Source: Schaalia sp. Marseille-Q2122 | GTDB lineage: Bacteria > Actinomycetota > Actinomycetes > Actinomycetales > Actinomycetaceae | NCBI RefSeq assembly: GCF_903645355.1 | Contig: NZ_CAHJXR010000006.1 | Location: forward strand, 124,001-188,000 | DNA: 64,000 nt | Direction of reading: 5' to 3' | In this document: piece after piece, positions 26,833-34,691 of the stretch | Layout: each line of letters opens with the position of its first letter | How positions within the stretch are numbered: position 1 is the first letter of the stretch | Translations under genes and position numbers: made by a program | Notes under the pieces: model-generated | What the model was told of the DNA's origin: nothing | Database searches by the model: none | What the model saw: the letters and a program-made list of their open reading frames with translations, nothing else

Positions 26833-28155
26833 TTAATTGTGCCTCAGATCCACACACCCGGGCACCGCTTGAGCCTCATAAAGGCCCCCGCCAGTAATCT
26901 CACCAGCGCCCCCGACAGCATCCTCCCCCGACGAAACCTCCGGTAAATGGCGAGGCCTCTCCGCCCGCTCCGTATGGCGACGCAAGCTCGGCAGGCCCAC
27001 CACCATGAGCAGCACCATCACCCAAGCGAAAGCCATGACCACCCAGAATCCACCCTCAGCACCGGTGACATCCACCGAACGCCCCGACAGCATTGACCCC
27101 AGCGACACGCCAATATTCATCGCGGTACTCATCCAGGTCAACCCCTCAGTGAGCTGCCCCGAAGGCACAACCTTGGCAATAATCATGTTGACATTGGTCA
27201 TGGTCGGCGCAATCGTCAGGCCAGTGATGAGCATCGCCAGGCCAAGCACCCACACATTCGTGGCCAGCAAGAAGCTGGACGTCCCCAAAGCCAAGGCCAC
27301 GATCCCCACGCTGAAGAGCTTCCACAGGGGCTGACGCCAGGTGCGCGCCCCATAAATCAACGCGGCCACCAGAGAGCCAAAGGCAAAAATCCCCAGCAGC
27401 ACCCCAGCCAACGCGGGCTGCATATGCTCTTCCGTGAAAGCAACGACGGCGACATCCGTCGCGCCAAACATGGCTCCCGCCCCCACGTAGGTCAGGGCAA
27501 GGCCAATGACCACAGGGTGGGTGATGACCGTCCCTGCCCGCTGCGCGCGGTCAACCTGCACCACAGGCGGTTCGGTTTCCATCTGCGAAAAGAACCCCAA
27601 GGAGCCGACGGCGATGAAGAAGATCGACAGGATCAGGCCCGTTGCCGGGTGCAGGGCGGTAGCCACCGTGGTCGCCACAATCGGGCCGACCACGAACACG
27701 AATTCGTCAACGGCTGCCTCAAGGGCGTAGGCGGCGGTCAGTTGGCGCGGCTCTTCCACCACTGTTGACCAGCGGGAACGCACGAGGGCGCCGGGCGCTC
27801 CCCAGGTTGCACCCGCCACTGCGGAAGCCACGAACACCACCCACACGGGCGCTGACCACATGCTCGCCGCCGAAAACACGGCCAAGGACACGGCGCACAC
27901 CACCAGGGAGGGCAGCATGACCGTGCGTTGACCGTAACGGTCGACCATGCGGGCAAGGATGGGGGCGCACACGGAGGTTCCCACAATGCTGACGGCAACA
28001 ACCAGACCCGCCAGCGTGTAGTTCCCGTAGGCGGCTTTGACGGTGAGGATCATAGAGATACCCACCATCGACATGGGCATACGCAGAATCGCTCCGGCCA
28101 GCGAGAAACGCCACGCGCCGGGGAGTGTGAGGACTTCTGCGTAGTTTGCGAGCAC
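26833..28155 (-). CDS. MFS transporter, 12 TM
   Basis: 440 residues with two six-helix halves. The N-terminal half has the MFS loop MVDRYGQRTVMLPSL between helices 2 and 3, and the central loop is short (METEPPVVQVDRAQRAG). GALVRSRWSTVVEEPRQLTAAYALEAAVDE is a loop seen in actinobacterial drug- or sugar-efflux-like MFS proteins. A 60-residue charged C-terminal tail follows the last helix. Substrate unknown. It follows the nitrite-reductase gene on the same strand after a spacer of 76 bases that shows no clear terminator. Confidence 0.9.
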   Translation of the reverse strand: MLANYAEVLTLPGAWRFSLAGAILRMPMSMVGISMILTVKAAYGNYTLAGLVVAVSIVGTSVCAPILARMVDRYGQRTVMLPSLVVCAVSLAVFSAASMWSAPVWVVFVASAVAGATWGAPGALVRSRWSTVVEEPRQLTAAYALEAAVDEFVFVVGPIVATTVATALHPATGLILSIFFIAVGSLGFFSQMETEPPVVQVDRAQRAGTVITHPVVIGLALTYVGAGAMFGATDVAVVAFTEEHMQPALAGVLLGIFAFGSLVAALIYGARTWRQPLWKLFSVGIVALALGTSSFLLATNVWVLGLAMLITGLTIAPTMTNVNMIIAKVVPSGQLTEGLTWMSTAMNIGVSLGSMLSGRSVDVTGAEGGFWVVMAFAWVMVLLMVVGLPSLRRHTERAERPRHLPEVSSGEDAVGGAGEITGGGLYEAQAVPGCVDLRHN

Positions 28156-28231
28156 GAAGGTCTATCGTACTCGCCTTCAATGCCCACTTATAGGCGTAAA
28201 TTGGCGGAATCGGTCACCTTCGGCTGCGCTT

Positions 28232-31200
28232 TTACTCGCTCACCTTCAACACCCCGTGGGCGCCCTTTTCTGCCACGCTCATCACGTGGTTAACGAAGGT
28301 GTAGGTCCCCGGCTCCGTCGGCGTGAACTCAACGAAACCGCCCTCAGCCGCAACGAGTGGTAACACCTGCGACCCTCCGCCGCCCGCGCCTCGTCCTCGA
28401 ATAAGGTAGTCTCCCTCGGCCCACACGGTGTCGAATTGCGTGCCGACGATATGGAAAGCGGTGGTGATATTCGGGCCGGCATTCAGCACCCAGATGCGCA
28501 CGGTCTCCCCCACCTTGGCCTCTAGGGGGTGGGCCGTGTACTGGAAGGGGCGGCCATTGAAGGTCGCCAGGTCCGGGGCGAGCGCAGCGAGTTTTTCTGC
28601 GTTGGCGACGCCGCCCTCGCCGCCGAGATAAAGTTCGCTGGCGACGAGGGCATATTCGCGGTCCACGGGATCCAGGTCGGTGGGGTCGATAATGACCGCA
28701 CCGTGCATGCCGGTAGCAATGTGAAGCGACATGGGGGCGGTGGAGCAGTGGTACATCCAGATGCCCGCCCGCTTAGCTTCAAAGACGTACTCAAGGCTTT
28801 CGCCCGGCTCGATCGTGCGCATCACCTGGTCGGGGGCGATATCCCCAGCGTGGAAGTCAATGGAGTGACCCATCGTGCCGTCATTAATGAGGGTGATGTG
28901 GAAAGTATCGCCCACCTTGCCACGTAGGAGAGGGCCGGGGGTGATGCCGTTGAAGCTCCACACGGCGCGCTCAACACCGGGGGCGAGCAGCTCCATGTGT
29001 TCGGAAGCGCGCAAGGTAATGTGGTGGGTTTTCGCGGCGGGCGCGGGCGCGAGAGCAGCCGGGTAGGGGGTGATGGTTTTGTTGTACTCAAGGAGTTCGT
29101 GCATGGTGGGCACGCCCGCTGACGAGGCCACCGCCCCGTGCGCATGCCCGTGTGCGTGAGTGTCAGCCGATGGCGGAGTTTGTGAAGAGGAGCCAGTAGC
29201 CGCTGCCCCCGTGACGATCACATCGAAGGTCATGCCTGCCGCCCGGTGGCCGGGGAGAGAACACCATCCTTGGAGGTCCGCGCCCAGAGGGTCAAGGGTG
29301 AGTTCAACGCTTGCCCCTGGGGAAATCTGGCCGGTGGTCGCTCCATTGGCAAAAACAAGATCGTGGCGCTGGTCGCCCTCGTTGCGCACCGTGATGTGCA
29401 GGGCATTCCCGGCTGGCACCTCGACCTGGGCGGGGACGAAAGCCATACCCTGGATCGAGACTTCCACGTGGGTGGTTTCGCCTGTGGGAGTCACGGCTTG
29501 CGAGGCCGCCCCGGCGCCAGCGCCTGCCTGCGCGTGGCCCCCTGGTGTTGTGCCGGAAGCGGTGGGGGCGGAGGGAACAGGGCCGGTGAGGATAATAGCC
29601 AGGACCACCGCAACCACGCTGACCAGGGCCATCACGAGGGCGCTGGCGCGGGAAAGCTGAGTGTCGGGGGCGGTGTCAGCGCTCATCGGGGTCTCCTGGG
29701 TCGGCGGCGGGGCGGAAAGAGGAAGAGAAGAGGGTGAGAGGGACGAGGATGAGGGCGGCGGTACGGATGATCGTGTCGACGAGGGCTTCGTTGTCGACGG
29801 CGTCGTCGTCGTTGATGTCGGGGCTGGTGGCGCTGGGCTTACCGGCACTGAGATTTCTGGTGCTGGGGTTTCTGGCGCTGGGGTTGGTGACGTCGCAGCC
29901 TTCTGTGACCTCAGGGGACGCCCAGTCTCAAACGACCGCGCCTCTCGTCGTTGAAGAATAAGTGCTCGGCCAAGATTTGCCAGGTCAATGGCTACCGACA
30001 TCACTACAACGATCCACAAGGCCGTGGTGACGCGCGCCTGAACAAGAGGATCCACAACCCACACGGAAGCTACCGGGCCGAAGGAACCGGCGGCGAGAAC
30101 CTCGTCAATCGCCTGAACGGCAAGCACAATCAACGCCAAGTGACGCACAGCGAGGCGCAGCGTAGCGTGAGAATTCACCGCGCGCACACCGATCTTCAAC
30201 GCACGCGGTCCGCCACCCGTCGCCACGGGAGTGAGGTAGCTCAGCGCTGCGAGCATCAACTGGACGAGGCCGCCGGCGCCAATGAGTGGCAGCCACGTCA
30301 AACTCTGCGCGCGCATCGCCATCAGATCCTGCGCCTGCAATGCCACCAGCGCAAAGGCCGCCACCCCTGCGACCAGCCACAGGAGAGCCAAGGCCGCCCC
30401 TAAAGCCGGATACTCCCGAAGCGTCGGCGCCGAGGGTGCCGAAGGTCGGGCAGCTGAGCGTGACGGTAGCGACGCAGATCCAGATGCAGATCCCGCCGCA
30501 GAACCCGACGCGGCCCCCGGACGTAGGCTCCGCCACACGCCGACGCCCACACCAGCGGCCCCAGCCACAGCAATGACAGCGGCCCCCACACCCACGACGC
30601 GGGCAGCCACACGCCCATCAGGAATAAGCGCACCCGCGACACACACCAGCGTCCCCACACTCCACACAGGCAGAGCCTGCATCGCCAACTCCACCGCCTG
30701 AGGCGCCATCCGCGTGCGCAGCATCGTCGGCCACAAGGTCACCAACGTCCCCGCGATCGTCAACCCAACCCAGCCAAAAACGGCAGCACTCATATGCGCG
30801 ATCGTCAGCGCGTCGCGAGCCTCGACAAACCACGCGGGCAGCTCCACAACGAACATCGTCGTCGCCACCAAAGCCGCGAAAAACGCCGCCAACACGAAGA
30901 ACGCCGCCGCCGCAATGTAATAGCGGATCACCACCGCAAACCGGCTTGCCAGCAGGGTGCGGGCAGCGAAAGCCAGGGCCACGCCATGCCAGGCAATCAT
31001 CAGCGCATAGGTCAGCGTCCCACCCAAAATGAGCGCCATCGAACCCGACCACATGCCCGCCACCAGCGCAATGAACGCCGCATTGACGGCCAGCAGGCGG
31101 ATCACCGTATCCCTTGACGGCCCCCGATGCTCAGGAGTCAAACGCAGCAGAGCCTTGGCAAAGAACCACGTCCAATGCAGGATCGCGTTCGTCAAGACTC

Positions 31201-31426
31201 CCAAGGTGATGACATGAACCATCGTCCACAGGGGCTGGGGCATGTACTGGCGGAACACCAGGGTCATGACGGCAGCAACCACAGACACCGCGATCCACAC
31301 AGGGCTCACCACGTCGCGGCGCGCACGCGGGCGAGCCAAACCCGCGCCGGGCAGCGGAGCGGGTGAATCCGAGGAACTCCCGTGGGACCCCTGAGGCGGG
31401 GGGCCAAGACTGATGGGGATGCTCAT
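28232..31426 (-). CDS. Membrane-anchored copper nitrite reductase, NirK-type multidomain fusion
   Basis: 1064 residues. Residues about 40-500 are polytopic membrane (NnrS-like in layout). Residues about 505-580 are a Pro/Ser/Thr-rich linker. Met581 opens MSADTAPDTQLSRAS plus one helix (LVMALVSVVAVVLAIIL), then a plastocyanin-like domain with type 1 copper ligands RHDLVF and WCSLPGHRAAGM. The last 300 residues are NirK: HSIDFHAGD, GIWMYHCS with APMSLHIATGMHG, FHIVGTQFD and FVNHVMSVAEKG give type 1 and type 2 copper sites. NirK reduces nitrite to NO outside the membrane. AGGAGACCCCG precedes Met581 (ATG at 29686), so a shorter NirK may also be made. The start overlaps the upstream gene by four bases. 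Confidence 0.9.
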   Translation of the reverse strand: MSIPISLGPPPQGSHGSSSDSPAPLPGAGLARPRARRDVVSPVWIAVSVVAAVMTLVFRQYMPQPLWTMVHVITLGVLTNAILHWTWFFAKALLRLTPEHRGPSRDTVIRLLAVNAAFIALVAGMWSGSMALILGGTLTYALMIAWHGVALAFAARTLLASRFAVVIRYYIAAAAFFVLAAFFAALVATTMFVVELPAWFVEARDALTIAHMSAAVFGWVGLTIAGTLVTLWPTMLRTRMAPQAVELAMQALPVWSVGTLVCVAGALIPDGRVAARVVGVGAAVIAVAGAAGVGVGVWRSLRPGAASGSAAGSASGSASLPSRSAARPSAPSAPTLREYPALGAALALLWLVAGVAAFALVALQAQDLMAMRAQSLTWLPLIGAGGLVQLMLAALSYLTPVATGGGPRALKIGVRAVNSHATLRLAVRHLALIVLAVQAIDEVLAAGSFGPVASVWVVDPLVQARVTTALWIVVVMSVAIDLANLGRALILQRREARSFETGRPLRSQKAATSPTPAPETPAPEISVPVSPAPPAPTSTTTTPSTTKPSSTRSSVPPPSSSSLSPSSLPLSAPPPTQETPMSADTAPDTQLSRASALVMALVSVVAVVLAIILTGPVPSAPTASGTTPGGHAQAGAGAGAASQAVTPTGETTHVEVSIQGMAFVPAQVEVPAGNALHITVRNEGDQRHDLVFANGATTGQISPGASVELTLDPLGADLQGWCSLPGHRAAGMTFDVIVTGAAATGSSSQTPPSADTHAHGHAHGAVASSAGVPTMHELLEYNKTITPYPAALAPAPAAKTHHITLRASEHMELLAPGVERAVWSFNGITPGPLLRGKVGDTFHITLINDGTMGHSIDFHAGDIAPDQVMRTIEPGESLEYVFEAKRAGIWMYHCSTAPMSLHIATGMHGAVIIDPTDLDPVDREYALVASELYLGGEGGVANAEKLAALAPDLATFNGRPFQYTAHPLEAKVGETVRIWVLNAGPNITTAFHIVGTQFDTVWAEGDYLIRGRGAGGGGSQVLPLVAAEGGFVEFTPTEPGTYTFVNHVMSVAEKGAHGVLKVSE

Positions 31427-32652
31427 GTGCCTGCCTCCCCCGCGCCAGCCGCTTCATACTGGCGCCACTGGCGGGTACGACGCCGCGCCTGACGAATCGT
31501 CAATGTCGCCGTCACCACGACAAACACAAGGAAAGCCACGACCCCCAAAGCCGCCCCGAAACGCCACAGTGCTTCCACACTGCGACCGCCACCCGTGACG
31601 CGCGCAAGAAGGGCAACCTGGATCAACGCCCACGCCACCCACATCAAACGGTGGTAGGGGACCTCACGGCGAATGACAGCAGGGATAATCACCGGCGCGT
31701 GAGCAACAATCATCGACAGGGTGAAACCAATCGTCAGCGCATGAACAGCAATGTCATAGGCGTAACCCGAGGTCGCGCCCGTAAAGACCCACAGGCCAGC
31801 AGACAGCAGCGCCCACAGGTAGCCGCCAAGCATGCAGGTCGCCGCAAAACCGGGGATACCTGCAGAACCCACCAAGCGACGAGCCACATCATGCCAAGCA
31901 ACATCAACCACCAGCGCCGCTAGGGCCACGCCCACAAGCACCATCCCCACCGTGGGGGCAAGGAGTGACAGCGCCAGGGCAGCAACGAGGGCAGCGGATT
32001 CCAGAAGAACCCGGAACTCCACTCCTGCTCCCGCGAAGGTAATGCGGGCCAGTTCAAGACGTTCAGACACGATCGTGAGCACCAGAAACATCAGCCACCA
32101 GGGGACGATCGCCGAGACCTCATAGCCACGCATCCACAAGGCAATACCGGAGGCCCCGACAAAAGCGCTCAGAATCTGGATGAGGGCGCTCATTGAGGGC
32201 TGACGGCGCAGCGCAATGTACAGGTAGATCGCTAGCAGGACCAGCATGGATGCCAGCCACAGTGAGCCGGGAATAATGCGGGTGGTGAGGCCAGCGCCTG
32301 TGAGGGACGAGGTGAGGGTTGCGGCCAGGCCAGGGGATACAGCCAAGGCAATGGCACTGAGCCCCCCAAGACCTGCCAGCAGGGGCGCAACATAGGGCCA
32401 CACACGGCGTTGATCCGCCTGAAGAGACACCGCACGCTCAAGCCCAATCGCTGTGCCAAGGAAGCCATAGATCATGAGGGCGCCGTGGATGCTACCAAGA
32501 TCAGGATTGGGGACAGGGGCCAGAGCGCCTGCACGTACTAATGCGGCATTCAGCCCGGCCATCACGCTCATAAAGGCAAGGACCAAAAAGAGCAGACGCG
32601 GGAAGGGAAGGGGCTCAGGCCGCAGAATTTTCACAAGTCCAAAGATAGACAC
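31423..32652 (-). CDS. NnrS-like heme/copper membrane protein
   Basis: 409 residues, about 12 hydrophobic helices. SIHGALMIYGFLGTAIGLERAV, near residue 55, and IAVHALTIGFTLSMIVAHAPVIIPAVI resemble the His-bearing blocks of NnrS, a protein linked to nitric oxide stress and denitrification. It overlaps the nitrite-reductase gene by four bases (ATGA), so the two are made together; NO made by NirK is the obvious link. The start codon is GTG at 32652 with only a weak ribosome site; GTG at codon 7 is an alternative. Confidence 0.75.
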   Translation of the reverse strand: MSIFGLVKILRPEPLPFPRLLFLVLAFMSVMAGLNAALVRAGALAPVPNPDLGSIHGALMIYGFLGTAIGLERAVSLQADQRRVWPYVAPLLAGLGGLSAIALAVSPGLAATLTSSLTGAGLTTRIIPGSLWLASMLVLLAIYLYIALRRQPSMSALIQILSAFVGASGIALWMRGYEVSAIVPWWLMFLVLTIVSERLELARITFAGAGVEFRVLLESAALVAALALSLLAPTVGMVLVGVALAALVVDVAWHDVARRLVGSAGIPGFAATCMLGGYLWALLSAGLWVFTGATSGYAYDIAVHALTIGFTLSMIVAHAPVIIPAVIRREVPYHRLMWVAWALIQVALLARVTGGGRSVEALWRFGAALGVVAFLVFVVVTATLTIRQARRRTRQWRQYEAAGAGEAGT

Positions 32653-32702
32653 TTCGCGCAGGTCCCACCACCTTTATGACAGAACAGTCCGCGCGGCGTA
32701 CG

Positions 32703-32795
32703 CGGGAACACACTGGCCCCCGCCGAGGGAACACACTGGCCCCCGCCGAGGGAAAGCACCAGCCCCCGCCGCTTTTCAGCGGCGGGGGCTGGTGC
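32703..32795 (-). terminator. Terminator downstream of pgm, with two 24-bp repeats
   Basis: A 17-bp stem with loop TTTTCA (32756-32795, arms GCACCAGCCCCCGCCGC) is preceded by two near-copies of a 24-bp unit containing ACACACTGGCCCCCGCCGAG. The repeat units look like partial duplications of the hairpin arm. Confidence 0.8.
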
Positions 32796-32855
32796 ACAGC
32801 GCACGGTTCCCGCAAGAACCGTCAGTCAGCGCAGAGTTCGCGCAGGAACCGACAC

Positions 32856-34523
32856 TCAGCTCAGCGCGTCAGCCACAAGTTTCTTCGCAGCCTCTTGCAC
32901 CTCAGCCAGATGTTCAGGGCCTTGGAAGGATTCGGCATAGATCTTGTAGACATCCTCCGTGCCTGAGGGGCGAGCAGCAAACCATGCTGTTTCAGTGGTG
33001 ACCTTCAGGCCGCCAATGGCCGCATCATTGCCCGGAGCGCGCACAAGCTTCGCGGTAATGGGATCGCCAGCAAGCTCGGTTGCCGTCACGTCCTCAGGGG
33101 ACAGGGCCGCCAGCTTCGCCTTTTCCTCACGGTTGGCGGCAGCATCAATACGGGCGTAGACCGACGCCCCGAAACGCTCCACCTGCTCCTGGTGCAGCTG
33201 GGAGGGGGTCTTGCCCGTCACCGCAGTGATCTCCGCAGCCAGGAGGGCCAGGATAATGCCGTCCTTATCGGTAGACCACACGCTGCCATCCTTACGCAGG
33301 AAGGATGCGCCAGCGGATTCCTCGCCGCCAAAACCGACAGTGCCCGACAGCAGACCCGGCACAAAATACTTAAAGCCCACGGGAACCTCTACCAGCTCGC
33401 GGCCCATGGACTCCACCACGCGGTCAATCAATGCCGACGACACCAGGGTCTTGCCCACAGCAGCGGTGGCCGGCCAATTCGGGCGGTGAGTGAAGAGGTA
33501 CTCGATGGCCACAGCCAGGTAGTGGTTGGGGTTCATCAGACCATCAGCGGTGACAATACCGTGACGATCAGAGTCAGCATCATTACCGGTGGCAATGTCG
33601 TAAGGCGTGTTGCCGTCCTCGTCGGGGGTCATAATCTGACGCAGGGAGGCCATCGCGTAGGGCGAGGAGCAGTCCATGCGGATCTTGCCATCCCAGTCGA
33701 GGGTCATAAAGGGCCATGCGGGATCGACAGTGGGGTTCACGACCGTCAGATCCAGGTCGTAACGTTCGGCAATTGCCGCCCAGTAGTCAACGGCAGCGCC
33801 ACCCAGAGGATCAGCGCCGATACGCACTCCGGCCTCGCGAATCGCATCAATGTCAATGACATCGGCAAGCTGATCAACGTAGTTCGACAGGAAGTCGTAG
33901 TTCTCCACACAGGGGTGAGAGAGTAGGTCGGCGCCAATCGTGCGAGGCACCTCGCGCCAGCCCGATTCGAGGATTTCATTAGCACGAGCAGCAATCCAAC
34001 TGGTGGCGTCCGAATCAGCGGGGCCACCATGAGGCGGGTTGTACTTGAAACCACCGTCACGGGGAGGGTTGTGAGAGGGGGTGACGACAATACCGTCAGC
34101 CAAGCCTGGGCCCTCGGTGCGTAGATTATGGGGAGCGCCATTCGCGCACAGGATCGCCACCGATACGGCGGGGGGGGGGGTGTAGGCGCGGGCAGCGACC
34201 TTCACCTGCACGCCGGCGGCGGTGAGGACTTCAATAGCGGAACGCCATGCCGGTTCAGAGAGGGCATGGGTGTCACGGCCGATAAACAGGGGGCCGTCAA
34301 TGCCTTGGGAGGCGCGGTATTCGACGATGGCTTTCGTGGTGGCCACAATGTGGGCCTCATTGAATGCCGAGTCCAAGGATGAGCCGCGGTGACCGGAAGT
34401 GCCAAAGACGACGCGCTGGTCGGGATTGGTCGGGTCAGGCTCACGTTCGTAATAGGCGTTGACGACGGCGTTGACGTCAATGAGGTCTTCGGGCAGGGCG
34501 CGGGTTCCAGCTCTTTCATGCAT
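32856..34523 (-). CDS. pgm: Phosphoglucomutase (alpha-D-glucose 1,6-phosphomutase type)
   Basis: Interconverts glucose 1-phosphate and glucose 6-phosphate, linking glycogen and envelope sugar synthesis to glycolysis. 555 residues, full length. FGTSGHRGSS, the phosphoserine loop GIVVTPSHNPPRDGGFKYN, the Mg loop NDADSDRHGIV, sugar loop FGGEESAGASFLR and phosphate site ARPSGTEDVYKIY are all intact. The conserved TPTPAVS segment reads TPPPAVS because of a run of 11 C on the coding strand (34170-34180). The ATG at 34523 lacks an obvious ribosome site. Confidence 0.96.
   Translation of the reverse strand: MHERAGTRALPEDLIDVNAVVNAYYEREPDPTNPDQRVVFGTSGHRGSSLDSAFNEAHIVATTKAIVEYRASQGIDGPLFIGRDTHALSEPAWRSAIEVLTAAGVQVKVAARAYTPPPAVSVAILCANGAPHNLRTEGPGLADGIVVTPSHNPPRDGGFKYNPPHGGPADSDATSWIAARANEILESGWREVPRTIGADLLSHPCVENYDFLSNYVDQLADVIDIDAIREAGVRIGADPLGGAAVDYWAAIAERYDLDLTVVNPTVDPAWPFMTLDWDGKIRMDCSSPYAMASLRQIMTPDEDGNTPYDIATGNDADSDRHGIVTADGLMNPNHYLAVAIEYLFTHRPNWPATAAVGKTLVSSALIDRVVESMGRELVEVPVGFKYFVPGLLSGTVGFGGEESAGASFLRKDGSVWSTDKDGIILALLAAEITAVTGKTPSQLHQEQVERFGASVYARIDAAANREEKAKLAALSPEDVTATELAGDPITAKLVRAPGNDAAIGGLKVTTETAWFAARPSGTEDVYKIYAESFQGPEHLAEVQEAAKKLVADALS
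34170..34180. repeat. Homopolymer G11 (C11 on the coding strand) inside pgm
   Basis: Eleven identical bases within codons for Thr-Pro-Pro-Pro, about residue 116-119 of pgm. A one-base slip would shift the frame early in the enzyme. Confidence 0.9.
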
Positions 34524-34612
34524 AGGTTAAGTGTGGCACGCCCACCCCGTGTTCTGCATCTCACTGAACGCTCAGAGTGACCGGCAGCGTTCCGCTTACT
34601 TTCCTCCTATAG

Positions 34613-34664
34613 CTGCAGCCCCTGCACTCCTGCGCCACATGGGCGAGGAAAGCAGGGGCTGCAG
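34613..34664 (-). terminator. Hairpin downstream of the extracellular nuclease gene
   Basis: CTGCAGCCCCTGC (34613-34625) and GCAGGGGCTGCAG (34652-34664): 13-bp perfect stem, 26-base loop, about 30 bases past the stop. Confidence 0.7.
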
Positions 34665-34691
34665 TGAGCGTAAGCGTCAGAACGTGGCGCT

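Noticed and set aside
28232-29686. Separate nirK gene beginning at 29686
   Set aside because: Kept as an alternative start only, because the frame is continuous with the upstream membrane module and there is no stop codon between them.
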